This document shows positions 37,690-46,134 of a DNA stretch of 64,000 bases, one piece after another. The DNA is from JAPLJM01 sp963708515 (GTDB lineage Bacteria; Desulfobacterota; Syntrophia; Syntrophales; Fen-1087): NCBI GenBank assembly GCA_963708515.1, contig CAVPSX010000012.1, positions 62,001 through 126,000 of the forward strand, written 5' to 3'. The notes below the pieces were generated by a model that saw nothing but the letters and a program-made list of their open reading frames with translations, was not told the DNA's origin and did not search any database. The first letter of the stretch is position 1. Each line of letters begins with the position of its first letter. The translations under genes were made by a program, and so were the position numbers.

Positions 37690-37879
37690 GAGAACTATGC
37701 ATAACCGATGAAAAATGGTGTGCAAGCGGCGAATCAAAGATTTTTCGACTTTCCAAAAATTATGCTAATTTATTGATTTCAATCATATTTAGGCCTTATA
37801 AAGGGGGACATGACGAAGTCGTGTCCCCCTCAAGGAAAAAGATTTTAAGTCGCGGCGAAGCCATTTTTCAAAGGTTTCA
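37690..37879 (+). repeat. Copy B of the MITE-like element, with nested hairpin
   Basis: About 190 bp. The left end (AAGCGGCGAATCAAAGATTT) and right end (GTCGCGGCGAAGCCATTTTT) match the other copies. Inside, at 37802-37830, it contains an AGGGGGACATGAC..GTCGTGTCCCCCT hairpin that copy A lacks. Copies A and B flank the OppF-like gene in the same orientation. Confidence 0.75.
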
Positions 37880-38182
37880 ATCCGGCGGCTGATTCTAACA
37901 AGAATATTTTGACGAAAAAATGTAAAAAATACTTGATTTTAAAAAAAATGAATGATACGGCCAGTCCATCCGGCAGGTCGATGCGCTGGTAATGGCCCTG
38001 CGGCGATCCATCAGCGCGGACATTGAAGACCTGAAGGACAGGGGATCATTAGGGTGTCAATCAATAGCTGTGAAATGACAAACCACCACCGGCTCCTTGT
38101 GTGTGCAGAGACGGGGTGGTTTTTTTTTGGTGCTGTTGGCGATGCTCGATGATGAAAAATCAAGAAAGGAGGAGAGAAAGCT
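37880..38182. other. Intergenic region before the cold-shock gene
   Basis: About 300 bp without a supported gene. It holds an AT-rich stretch at 37910-37955, in which a promoter is likely though no -35/-10 pair is clear. A terminator-like hairpin follows at 38080-38128 and a strong ribosome site at about 38165-38174. Confidence 0.45.
38080..38128 (+). terminator. Rho-independent terminator-like hairpin in the cold-shock leader
   Basis: AAACCACC (38080-38087) pairs with GGTGGTTT (38115-38122) across a 27-base loop and runs straight into a nine-base T stretch. It lies only about 55 bases before the cold-shock start and has no gene upstream to terminate. It could end a small RNA or attenuate the cold-shock transcript. 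Confidence 0.6.
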
Positions 38183-38383
38183 TTGGCAGAAGGTAAAGTA
38201 AAATGGTTCAATGAAAAGAAGGGTTTTGGCTTTATCGAGAATGATGAGGGCGGGGACGTATTTGTCCATTACAGCGCCATTCAGGGCTCTGGATTCAAGA
38301 CGCTTTATGAAGGTCAAAGAATCCGCTTTGAAATCGAGCAAGGCAAAAAAGGTCCGGCTGCAGCAAATGTTCAGCCTGCATAA
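38183..38383 (+). CDS. Cold-shock domain protein (CspA family)
   Basis: 66-aa single cold-shock domain. It carries both RNA-binding motifs: KWFNEKKGFGFIEND (RNP1, KGFGFI) and DVFVHYSAI (RNP2, VFVHY). Such proteins bind single-stranded RNA/DNA and act as RNA chaperones. The start is TTG at 38183, set by AAAGGAGGAG about 9 bases upstream; there is no ATG nearby in frame. The leader holds a terminator-like hairpin, and a strong terminator follows the gene. Confidence 0.92.
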   Translation: MAEGKVKWFNEKKGFGFIENDEGGDVFVHYSAIQGSGFKTLYEGQRIRFEIEQGKKGPAAANVQPA

Positions 38384-38401
38384 TTAATCCTAACATTGTC
38401 A

Positions 38402-38438
38402 ACGCCCCGGCAACCATGCTTGACCGGGGCGTTTTTTT
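38402..38438 (+). terminator. Rho-independent terminator after the cold-shock gene
   Basis: CGCCCCGG and CCGGGGCG arms with a short loop, followed by seven T. The T run abuts the stop codon of the convergent MATE gene. Confidence 0.85.
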
Positions 38439-39789
38439 ATGGGGCTTTTTCCGCAAAGCTGCCGATCTGTCTGGCCGATAAAAACAAAATCAGCAAGAAG
38501 GCCAGCACTGTAGAAATCGGTTGGGCCATCCATACGCCATGGATGCCCAGACCGTGCGGCAGGATGAAGAGCAACGGAATCAGCAGGAAACCGTCGCGGA
38601 AAAACATGAGCAGCATGGCTGTTGTTCCCCTGCCGAGTCCGATGAACATGTTGATCCAGACGATGATCGGACCGACCAGAACCAGCGCCAGGATAAAAAA
38701 CCTCATTGCCGGGATGGTCGCGGCCACGAGCTCCGCATCCGCTGTAAACAGCATAAGAGTCGGCCGGGCAAAGAGGATCAGCAGCAGCGAACTGATACCG
38801 GAAAAGAAGGCGGAAAAGCGGACGGAGACCCTCACGATCTGTACGAGCCGCTGATACTGTCCTGCGCCGTCATTGAAGGCGACCAGGGGCATTACGCCGT
38901 ACCCGATGCCGAAGAGGATCATCGTAATCAGTCCGTACAGACGGAAACAGATGCCGAGTGTGGCAAGGGCAAGCGGGCCAAAACCCGCCAGGACGTGATT
39001 ATAAGAGATCATCACGCCACTGACAATCAGATTCATGATCACGGTGGGGAATCCGGTCTGATAAATAGAACGGCAGATGGAAAGGTGCGGAACCAGATAG
39101 CGCCACTTCATTTCATACCGCGATGTTTTCAGCCATAAGAACAGGATGGACAGAACGCCTGAAACAACATATGAGACGGCTGCCGCGAGCCCTGCCCCCG
39201 CGATACCGAGTTTCGGGAAGGGGCCCCATCCGAAGACCAGGAACGGCTCCAGGATGATCAGAACGATGGTAAAGCTCAGCACCACCGACATGGAAAGGTT
39301 GGGGCGTCCTTCCGCTCTCAGGAGATTGCTGATCATGATCAGCAGGTATAAGAACGGCGTTCCCCAGACAATCGTTGACATGTATTGGCGGGCCAGGGGC
39401 AAAATATCCTGATGGGCGCCGAACAGCCGCAGAATGGCGTCAGGGGCGAGCATCACGGGGATGATGGTCAGCAGTCCGAGCCCTGCGGAAAGGAATATAA
39501 CCTGACCGGCCGCCTGCCGGGCCTTGACGGGTTGATTCGCACCGAACATTCGCGCAGCGTATGAACCGGCGCCGACGCCCGTGCCGATGCCGATGGCGGC
39601 GAAAATCATCTGGAGCGGAAAGCAGGCGGTCAGTGCGGCCAGGGCCTGTGTGCTCAGCTTGGCCAGCCAGAAGGCGTCGATCAGGTTCGCCAGCGCCACG
39701 GCCAGCATGGCGATGATGGAGGGCCAGCTCATTTTCAGAAGCAGGGGGAAGATCGGTCCCTTGCCGAGGTCAAGACCTTTTTTTTGCAT
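38437..39789 (-). CDS. MATE-family efflux transporter
   Basis: 450 aa with twelve hydrophobic segments in two similar halves, beginning MSWPSIIAMLAVALANLIDA and GIGTGVGAGSYAARMFGAN, the typical MATE helix 1-2 pattern. These Na+- or H+-driven antiporters export cationic drugs and metabolites. Substrate not readable. It is the only gene of its transcript on this strand and converges on the cold-shock gene. Confidence 0.88.
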   Translation of the reverse strand: MQKKGLDLGKGPIFPLLLKMSWPSIIAMLAVALANLIDAFWLAKLSTQALAALTACFPLQMIFAAIGIGTGVGAGSYAARMFGANQPVKARQAAGQVIFLSAGLGLLTIIPVMLAPDAILRLFGAHQDILPLARQYMSTIVWGTPFLYLLIMISNLLRAEGRPNLSMSVVLSFTIVLIILEPFLVFGWGPFPKLGIAGAGLAAAVSYVVSGVLSILFLWLKTSRYEMKWRYLVPHLSICRSIYQTGFPTVIMNLIVSGVMISYNHVLAGFGPLALATLGICFRLYGLITMILFGIGYGVMPLVAFNDGAGQYQRLVQIVRVSVRFSAFFSGISSLLLILFARPTLMLFTADAELVAATIPAMRFFILALVLVGPIIVWINMFIGLGRGTTAMLLMFFRDGFLLIPLLFILPHGLGIHGVWMAQPISTVLAFLLILFLSARQIGSFAEKAP

Positions 39790-39838
39790 GGCGTTTTTTT
39801 ATCTGGATTAGCACGCAAACTCAAGACAATTTGTTACG

Positions 39839-40759
39839 ATGGACATTAACCTGATCGTCATCCTGGGACCCACCGCCTCGGGAAAGACAACTCTGGCGGC
39901 ATCCTTGGCCAAAGATCTGGGATCCGAGATCATTTCCGCCGATTCCCGCCAGGTTTACCGGGGCATGGACCTGGGAACCGGGAAGGATTTTTCGGAATAC
40001 TGTGTCGAGGGCATCGCCATCCCGTGTCATCTCATCGATATCGTCAATCCGGATACGGATTTCAGTGTCTTTGATTATCAGCGGTGTTTTTTTGAGTGTT
40101 TCACTGAAATCTCATCACGGGGCATTCTTCCAGTCCTGGTCGGGGGGACCGGTCTTTATCTGGAGTCCGTCCTGAGTGGGTATCGGATGTGTGAGGTTCC
40201 GGAAAATCCGGAGCTGAGAAATAAAATTGCGACAGAGCCGATGGAAGGCCTGGTACGGCGTTTCCTGACTCTCCAGCCGAGGCCGCACAACAAATCGGAT
40301 ATTCTGGACCGGTCCAGGCTGATCCGGGCCATTGAAATTGCCGAGCATTCCCGGCATCCCCAGCCCCTTCCAGAGGCGCCGCGCGTCGAGGCGCTGGTTG
40401 TGGGGGTTCGCTGGGAGCGAAACGCGCTGCGCAAGCGCATCACGGGGCGGCTCAGGCAAAGGCTGGCGGCGGGCATGATCGAAGAGGTTCGGTCGCTTCA
40501 CGCCTCCGGTCTCGGCTGGGAAAGGCTCCATTATTTCGGACTGGAGTATCGTTATATCGGGCTTTACCTTCGGGGAATGCTGGACTATCGAACCATGTTT
40601 GAGACACTGAACACGAAAATTCATCAGTTTGCCAAGCGCCAGGAGACCTGGTTCCGGCGCATGGAGAGAAAAGGAACGATCATCCACTGGCTCGACGGCG
40701 CCGATCATGATTCCCTCAGAAAAATCATAGAGAACAACGTCCCTGCCGTACACAGATGA
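39839..40759 (+). CDS. miaA: tRNA dimethylallyltransferase (MiaA), variant form
   Basis: 306 aa. P-loop GPTASGKT, then ISADSRQVYRGMDLGTG, which matches the MiaA signature except that the usual GTAKP reads GTGKD. GGTGLYLESVL follows, and the C-terminal KIHQFAKRQETWFR corresponds to the TRQYAKRQLTWFR of the family. MiaA puts the isopentenyl group on A37 of tRNAs reading UNN codons. The mid-part HYFGLEYRYIGLYL differs from the usual AIGYKE, so this is a divergent subgroup or paralogue. It overlaps the following glycosyltransferase by 4 bp (ATGA). Confidence 0.8.
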   Translation: MDINLIVILGPTASGKTTLAASLAKDLGSEIISADSRQVYRGMDLGTGKDFSEYCVEGIAIPCHLIDIVNPDTDFSVFDYQRCFFECFTEISSRGILPVLVGGTGLYLESVLSGYRMCEVPENPELRNKIATEPMEGLVRRFLTLQPRPHNKSDILDRSRLIRAIEIAEHSRHPQPLPEAPRVEALVVGVRWERNALRKRITGRLRQRLAAGMIEEVRSLHASGLGWERLHYFGLEYRYIGLYLRGMLDYRTMFETLNTKIHQFAKRQETWFRRMERKGTIIHWLDGADHDSLRKIIENNVPAVHR

Positions 40760-42120
40760 AGAACAATCCGGCATCCATTCAGCAGTACCTGATGCGACAG
40801 GCCCGGGATGACAGACGGGAGTTTATCGTCGGATCAGGCGACGGCATCGATCAGGTCGTGGTTATCCCGGCCCTTGCTGAAAAAGCAACCCTTTTTGAGA
40901 CGCTCCGCAGACTATCTGCGAACCCACCGTCGGAGCTCAGTCGGACACTCGTCATCTGTGTGATCAACAATCGGGAAGAAGGCCTTGCCGATTTGCAGGA
41001 TATTGAAAACAATCGACAGACCCTGGCGCTCCTTCGTCAGTTGATTCAAGGCGATGCTGTCGCTGCGGGCCCGACTGACGCTGCGGTCGAGCCGCAATGC
41101 CGTCAAATCCTATCATCCGGTCTCAGGCTGGCCTGCCTGGATGCATCCTCACGGGGCATGGAGATGCCTGCAAAGGGCGGTGGCGTGGGCCTGGCCAGAA
41201 AACTCGGGCTGGACAGGGCCCTGAGTCTGTTTGATTATCGCAGTCCGGCTAGGAAACTGCTTTTTAATCTCGATGCCGATACCTGGGTTGAACCCTGTTA
41301 CTTTTCGGTGGTGAGGCATTTTTTCGACGGTCAGGATGTCCATGCGGCCGTCGTCGGTTTTTCACATCGCCCGGAAGCGGATCCCGTCCTGGCCGCCGCC
41401 ATCTGCTGCTATGAAATCTTTCTGAGATATTATGTCCTGGGATTGAGATTTGCCGGATCGCCCTATGCCATTCACAGCATCGGCTCCACGATGGTGTGCA
41501 CACCCGAAAGCTATGCAGCGGTGCGAGGCATGAACCGCCGGGAAGCGGCCGAAGATTTTTATTTTCTCAATAAGCTGACCAAGTTGTGCCCTGTTGCCCG
41601 GATTCACACGACAACCGTCTATCCCTCCGCCCGCCCCTCCCGTCGCGTCCCCTTTGGAACCGGTCAGCGCATGATCCGTTTCCTCGAGGGCAAGCGAGAC
41701 GAATATCTTCTGTATGACCCGGATGTTTTCCTGATTCTCAAGCGCTGGCTGGAGACGATGGCAGGCGGCGGCCCGCAAGAAGCACGGGTCATTCTCACCG
41801 GGGCCGCACGCATTCATCCGCTGCTCGGGTCATTTCTGGAATTGAACCGCTTTCAGGACGTCTGGCCTCTGATCCGACGGAATCACCGAGAACCCGATGC
41901 CCTGGCAAAACAATTCCACGTCTGGTTTGACGGTTTCAAAACCCTTAAACTGATTCATTATCTGACGGAAAAAGGCTTTCCGCAAAGAGACATGTTTTCC
42001 GTGCTCAAAGATATGTTTGACAGGATGAACCTCCAGAGTCCCGTCGCCATAAGCGAAAAGACGCGATCAAACCTTGCTGAGCAGAAGCAGATCATGAATG
42101 TTTTCATTACGATGCAATAA
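40756..42120 (+). CDS. Family 2-like glycosyltransferase, unknown substrate
   Basis: 454 aa. The N-terminal part has QVVVIPALAEKATLFETLRR, and FNLDADTWVEPCYF contains a DxD-like metal site. GSTMVCTPESYAAVRGM and EAAEDFYFLNKL follow, matching the later GT-A motifs. The C-terminal 150 residues are helical with no recognised domain. It is translationally coupled to miaA through ATGA, which is unusual for a glycosyltransferase. I cannot name its product; an intracellular or secreted glycan precursor is possible. Confidence 0.6.
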   Translation: MKNNPASIQQYLMRQARDDRREFIVGSGDGIDQVVVIPALAEKATLFETLRRLSANPPSELSRTLVICVINNREEGLADLQDIENNRQTLALLRQLIQGDAVAAGPTDAAVEPQCRQILSSGLRLACLDASSRGMEMPAKGGGVGLARKLGLDRALSLFDYRSPARKLLFNLDADTWVEPCYFSVVRHFFDGQDVHAAVVGFSHRPEADPVLAAAICCYEIFLRYYVLGLRFAGSPYAIHSIGSTMVCTPESYAAVRGMNRREAAEDFYFLNKLTKLCPVARIHTTTVYPSARPSRRVPFGTGQRMIRFLEGKRDEYLLYDPDVFLILKRWLETMAGGGPQEARVILTGAARIHPLLGSFLELNRFQDVWPLIRRNHREPDALAKQFHVWFDGFKTLKLIHYLTEKGFPQRDMFSVLKDMFDRMNLQSPVAISEKTRSNLAEQKQIMNVFITMQ

Positions 42121-42196
42121 TCAGAATATATCCTTGACGTAAACGGCGCTTTCGTATAACTCACGGCCCATGCTTTTCATAACCGGAGGATTAGCC

Positions 42197-43279
42197 ATGC
42201 CACATCAAAGAGGTCTGTTTTTCATAACGATTTGTCTGCTGCTGTTGTTTCTGACCGCCTGCAATCCCGCAGGGGAAAAACCCGCCGCGCCGAAATCAGA
42301 CGCCCAGGTGGGTGTCGCCCCCCAGCCGCTGCCGGCGCAACAGCCCCTGCAGCAATCGCCACCATCACCCGCAGCAGCCATTCCGACCAATCTCGTGGTC
42401 GATGTGGATGGTCACAAAATGACAAAGGAACAACTCAATGCCGAGCTGGAAAAACGAATGCTCGTCGTGAAGGATCAGATTCCGCAGGATCGTCTTCAGG
42501 AAGTAAAAGCCAATGCGAGAAAGCGGCTGATTGATGATTTTGTGATCCGCAGCCTCCTGCTGGATGAGATTAACCGTCAAAAGATCACAGCGACTGATCA
42601 GGATGTCAGAGAAGCCGTCGAACAGTTGAGACGCACATTGCCGCAAGGTGTCACGATCGAAGAACTCATGAAAAAGAATCAGGTAACTCAGCAGCAGATG
42701 AATGAAGAAATCCGCCTTGGAATCCAGATCAATAAACTGGTGCTTGCCTCCACGGGAGGAAAAACAAAGCCGACAAATAAGGAAATCACCGCTTTTTATC
42801 AAAAGAACAAGGATAAATTCAAAATGCCGGAATCGGTACATGCACGTCATATCCTGATCGCAAAGGCTGCCGGCGATGATGAAAAGACGAAGGCAGAAAA
42901 AAGAGCGAAAGCGGACGATATCCGGAAACAGCTTCTGGGCGGCGCCGATTTTGTGGAAACCGCCCTGAAGTCCTCGGATTGTCCGAGCAAGCAGGCAGGC
43001 GGCGATCTCGGAACCTTTCAGCGGGGACAGATGGTGAAACCATTTGAGGATGCTGCTTTTTCACAGAAAAAAGACGAGATCGGACCGGTGGTCGAAACGG
43101 ATTTTGGTTACCATATCATTCAGGTCCTGGAAAAAAGCAGTTCCAAAACCATGAATCTGGACAGTGAGGCGAAAGAAAAGATTACGGCCTTTCTGACCCA
43201 GCAGAAACAGCAGGAGGCCTTTGATCGCCTGGTAAAAGGGCTGCGGGAAAAAGCGCGAATCGTTTATCCCGGGCAGTAG
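42197..43279 (+). CDS. Lipoprotein peptidyl-prolyl isomerase (SurA/PpiC/PrsA-like)
   Basis: 360 aa. Lipoprotein signal with lipobox LTAC (Cys about residue 18), a Pro/Ala/Gln-rich linker, a SurA-N-like helical part (about 70-200) and a parvulin domain from about 210: SVHARHILIAKAAG, GGADFVETALKSSDCPSKQ, GGDLGTFQRGQMVKPFEDAA and TDFGYHIIQV. It folds proteins in the periplasm, probably anchored in a membrane. Start ATG 42197, with GGAGG 7-8 bases upstream; the longer frame from 42170 has no signal-like start. It is convergent with panB. Confidence 0.88.
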   Translation: MPHQRGLFFITICLLLLFLTACNPAGEKPAAPKSDAQVGVAPQPLPAQQPLQQSPPSPAAAIPTNLVVDVDGHKMTKEQLNAELEKRMLVVKDQIPQDRLQEVKANARKRLIDDFVIRSLLLDEINRQKITATDQDVREAVEQLRRTLPQGVTIEELMKKNQVTQQQMNEEIRLGIQINKLVLASTGGKTKPTNKEITAFYQKNKDKFKMPESVHARHILIAKAAGDDEKTKAEKRAKADDIRKQLLGGADFVETALKSSDCPSKQAGGDLGTFQRGQMVKPFEDAAFSQKKDEIGPVVETDFGYHIIQVLEKSSSKTMNLDSEAKEKITAFLTQQKQQEAFDRLVKGLREKARIVYPGQ

Positions 43280-43306
43280 ACAGGCGCTCGACGCGCCCAT
43301 ATTTGA

Positions 43307-44125
43307 CTACAGGAACGAATGGACGTCGTCCGGGAAGACGCCTGTACGGACCTCTTCGCAATACTGACGGACGGCCTCTTTCATCTGCAAATTCAAGTTT
43401 GCGTATTTCTTGACGAATTTTGGCGTGAACCGCTCGAAGATCCCCAGCATATCGTTGACCACCAGAACCTGGCCGTCGCAATGGACGCCGGCCCCGATGC
43501 CGATCGTGGAGATGGTCAGGGATTCCGTAATCTCCCGGGCGAGCTGCACCGGGACACACTCCAGAACCACGGCGAAAGCCCCGGCTTCTTCAAGAATCCT
43601 GGCGTCTTCGATCATCCTTCTCGCAGCCGCATCGCCTTTCCCCTGAACCTTATAACCGCCCAATTGATGGACGGACTGGGGGGTCAGTCCCAGGTGGGCC
43701 ATGACGGGAATGCCGGCTGCGGCGATGCGTCTTGTGACCTCTGCAACTTCGCGGCCGCCTTCAAGCTTCACACCATGGGCGCCGGCTTCCTGCAGGAAAC
43801 GCCCCGCATTCCGGACGGCTTCATCAACCGATACCTGGTATGACATGAAAGGCATATCGCCGAGGACCATTGCACGTTTCGCCCCCCGGCAGACCGCTTT
43901 GGTGTGATGGATCATGTCTTCCATCGTGACGGGCAGCGTGCTTTCATAACCCAGGATGACCATGCCCAAAGAATCCCCGACCAGAATAATGTCGATTCCC
44001 GCTTCATCCACCACGGCGGCGGTTCCGTAGTCATAGGCAGTCAGCATGGTGACTTTCTGATTTTTTTTCTTCATATCTCTGATAACAGCGGTCGTGATTT
44101 TATTCAGCTTTCCCTGAGTACTCAT
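43307..44125 (-). CDS. panB: 3-methyl-2-oxobutanoate hydroxymethyltransferase
   Basis: 272 aa TIM-barrel enzyme of pantothenate synthesis: it makes ketopantoate from 2-ketoisovalerate and methylene-THF. Motifs include KVTMLTAYDYGTAAVVDEAG, LVGDSLGMVILGYEST and VTMEDMIHH near the N-terminus, GVKLEGG in the middle and PVMAHLGLTPQSVHQLGGYK. Start ATG 44125, preceded by GGAGG; earlier starts lie inside the DUF2520 gene. It overlaps that gene by 26 bp, so the two are translated as a unit. No panE or panC is in the window. Confidence 0.93.
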   Translation of the reverse strand: MSTQGKLNKITTAVIRDMKKKNQKVTMLTAYDYGTAAVVDEAGIDIILVGDSLGMVILGYESTLPVTMEDMIHHTKAVCRGAKRAMVLGDMPFMSYQVSVDEAVRNAGRFLQEAGAHGVKLEGGREVAEVTRRIAAAGIPVMAHLGLTPQSVHQLGGYKVQGKGDAAARRMIEDARILEEAGAFAVVLECVPVQLAREITESLTISTIGIGAGVHCDGQVLVVNDMLGIFERFTPKFVKKYANLNLQMKEAVRQYCEEVRTGVFPDDVHSFL

Positions 44126-45026
44126 TTCCTGAACCTCCTTCTTTGAAAAGTGTTTTAATGGTTTGAGCCCGTTCACGGGTAAGGGATCCCTTCTGCAGGG
44201 CAATGTTGACGGTCATCAGTCCCAGCTCGCAATAGGCGTTCAAAAGATCGGGCAACATTTCCCGAAGGGCCTGGAGATGCTTTTCAATCGTGCCTGCATC
44301 GCCGCGGGCAATGGGGCCGGTCAATGCCTCCGCAGCGCCCCGGGTCTCGATGTTCAGCAGTGTTCCCCGGACAAGCGGCCAGAAGGCCCGGATCGCTTCC
44401 GCGCGGCTCAGTCCGAGGGCCTGATAGGTCGTCTCCACCATGTGCATCAGCGTAGTCAAATAATTGGAGGCCATGCAGGCGGCGGCATGGTACAGGGCCT
44501 TATCCTTTTCCGGGACAAAGAAGGGGACGCCTTTCAATGCGAGGACGACCGAGACCGCCCATTCAGACAGATCCTCATCGGCGGTGATGCCGAATGTGCT
44601 TCCGGGGATATTGGTGATGGCCCCCTCCACATCGGCAAAGGACTGAATGGGATGAATGCTGGCCACAGATGCGCCTGCCTGACGTGCCGGCGCCAGCAGG
44701 TCGAGCCCCCCGGCGCCGCTCATGTGAATGACCTTGTCCCCCTCGTGGACGGCGCCGTTTGCCACGATCTCGTGACAGGCGGAGACGATCGCATCATCGG
44801 TTGTGGTGATTACGATACAGGTCGCCGCTGCGGCCGCCTCCGCAAGGCTTTTACAGGCACGGCCGCCCGTATAGGGAATGCCTTTTTTCAGAGCGGCGGA
44901 AGACTGATCGGCCACGGCAATGACCCGGTATCCGGCTGATTTCAGCAGGTGTCCAACTGCTGTGCCAACTTTGCCGAGCCCGAGAATGGCAATGGTGTCT
45001 GTGGTGTCCTGCTGTTGCGTCATCAT
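44100..45026 (-). CDS. Rossmann-like and DUF2520 domain protein, upstream of panB
   Basis: 308 aa. The N-terminal Rossmann domain (IAILGLGKVGTAVGHLLKSAG, about residues 10-30) binds NAD(P). The C-terminal DUF2520 domain (LYHAAACMASNYLTTLMHMV onward) is helical, as in ketopantoate reductase and pyrroline-5-carboxylate reductase. The family has no settled function; its overlap with panB suggests that it performs the ketopantoate reductase step or another one near it. ATG 45026 is preferred. The 34-bp hairpin just upstream could attenuate it. Confidence 0.8.
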   Translation of the reverse strand: MMTQQQDTTDTIAILGLGKVGTAVGHLLKSAGYRVIAVADQSSAALKKGIPYTGGRACKSLAEAAAAATCIVITTTDDAIVSACHEIVANGAVHEGDKVIHMSGAGGLDLLAPARQAGASVASIHPIQSFADVEGAITNIPGSTFGITADEDLSEWAVSVVLALKGVPFFVPEKDKALYHAAACMASNYLTTLMHMVETTYQALGLSRAEAIRAFWPLVRGTLLNIETRGAAEALTGPIARGDAGTIEKHLQALREMLPDLLNAYCELGLMTVNIALQKGSLTRERAQTIKTLFKEGGSGNEYSGKAE

Positions 45027-45040
45027 GTTCCGGCTGTTCC

Positions 45041-45075
45041 TCGAAAAAAAGCCTCCCGGACAAAATCCGGAAGGT
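45041..45075 (-). terminator. Terminator-like hairpin in the leader of the DUF2520-panB operon
   Basis: Read on the minus strand, CCTTCCGG and CCGGGAGG pair (one wobble) across a short loop and are followed by seven T. The T run ends about 17 bases before the start codon. No gene lies upstream on this strand, so a leader attenuator or the end of a small transcript is more likely than an operon end. Confidence 0.55.
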
Positions 45076-45202
45076 CTCAATGTCATTGATATAAATAATA
45101 ACTATAAGGACCGTTCCGTCTCAGTCCGTCAATTTGGGATCCAAGCGGTGCAACGCTTTTAGCATGAACGAAAAGGGTCGTCAACATAAACCCACAGCCG
45201 TA

Positions 45203-45465
45203 AAGCCATTTTCCAGCGGTCTCGATGCCGGAATATTTAAAGCGAGGAGGTTGAAAATCAGGAGAGATTCTAATATAAAGAGTTGTACATAACCGGTGAA
45301 ACATGGTTCGCAAGCGGCGAATCAAAGATTTTTCGTTGATGGGGACACGACTCCGTCAAGCCCCCTCCCCATGACTATTTTATTGATTTCTAACAAATTT
45401 GAGCCTTATCATATTTCATGCGAAAAAGATTTTGAGCCGCGGCGAAGGCATTTTTCAAAGGTCTC
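45203..45465 (+). repeat. Copy C of the MITE-like element, preceded by a decayed half
   Basis: The full copy is about 45279-45465, with left end CAAGCGGCGAATCAAAGATT and right end GAGCCGCGGCGAAGGCATTTTTC. A GGGGACACGACT..CCCCTCCCC segment lies inside at about 45341-45375, not in the same place as in copies B and D. At 45205-45226 there is a decayed right end (GCCATTTTCCAGCGGTCTC). An apparent 60-codon frame covering the right half is made of repeat sequence and is not a gene. Confidence 0.7.
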
Positions 45466-45483
45466 GAAAAGGGGTTGATCAGA

Positions 45484-46128
45484 ATGAAGTCCGTTGATCT
45501 GATGATTTTTGATCTGGACGGGACGCTTGTGACGTCCGGACCGGATATTGCCGCGTCCGTGAATTATTCATTGCAAATAATGGGATTGCCGGTTATTGAA
45601 GACCGCCTCATTCTTGAATTTATCGGAGACGGTGTTAAGAAACTGATCGAACGATCGCTCGGTCCGGCCCTGCACGACCGCTTCGAGGAAGCGCTGACGA
45701 TCTTTTCTCAGCACTATCAGGAACACATGCTCGATACCACAACCCTCTATCCGGGCGTCCTTGAAGCTCTTCAGCATTTTCATAAAAAGAATAAGGTTAT
45801 CCTGACAAACAAGCGTCACCATTTTGCCGTGGGCCTGAGCGATGCCTTGCAGCTTACGCCAGTCTTTGACGAGATCATCGGTGCGGACAGCACATCCTAT
45901 ATCAAGCCCGACGCCCGCCTCGCCGACGTGATCATGCGGCGCTTTCAGGCTCATCCGGACCGGACCGTTGTCATCGGGGACGGCGTCAACGATATCCTGC
46001 TTGCGAAGAACGCCGGACTTCTGAGCTGCGCTTTTCTGAACGGATTGACCGGCAGGGAAACGCTGTTGAACCTGAAACCGGATGATAGTTGTGAGCATCT
46101 ATTTGAAATAACAAAGCTATTTTGCTGA
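45484..46128 (+). CDS. HAD-family phosphatase, phosphoglycolate phosphatase-like
   Basis: 214 aa. Motif I FDLDGTLVTSGPDIA (nucleophile Asp), motif II LTNKRHHF, motif III lysine KPDARLA and motif IV VIGDGVNDILLAKNAG place it in HAD subfamily IA, close to Gph. Substrate cannot be told from these motifs; 2-phosphoglycolate is the usual guess. ATG 45484 is preferred to TTG 45475 and has AAAAGGGG upstream. It is followed 6 bp later by tilS. Confidence 0.82.
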   Translation: MKSVDLMIFDLDGTLVTSGPDIAASVNYSLQIMGLPVIEDRLILEFIGDGVKKLIERSLGPALHDRFEEALTIFSQHYQEHMLDTTTLYPGVLEALQHFHKKNKVILTNKRHHFAVGLSDALQLTPVFDEIIGADSTSYIKPDARLADVIMRRFQAHPDRTVVIGDGVNDILLAKNAGLLSCAFLNGLTGRETLLNLKPDDSCEHLFEITKLFC

Positions 46129-46134
46129 AAGCCC

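Noticed and set aside
36541..37879. Copies A and B as a composite transposon around the OppF-like gene
   Set aside because: The copies are in direct orientation and diverged, no transposase is present, and the enclosed gene is the natural partner of the neighbouring OppD-like gene.
45296..45478. 60-codon open frame before the HAD phosphatase
   Set aside because: Made of MITE-like copy C; its peptide repeats the repeat-derived leader seen before the OppF-like gene.
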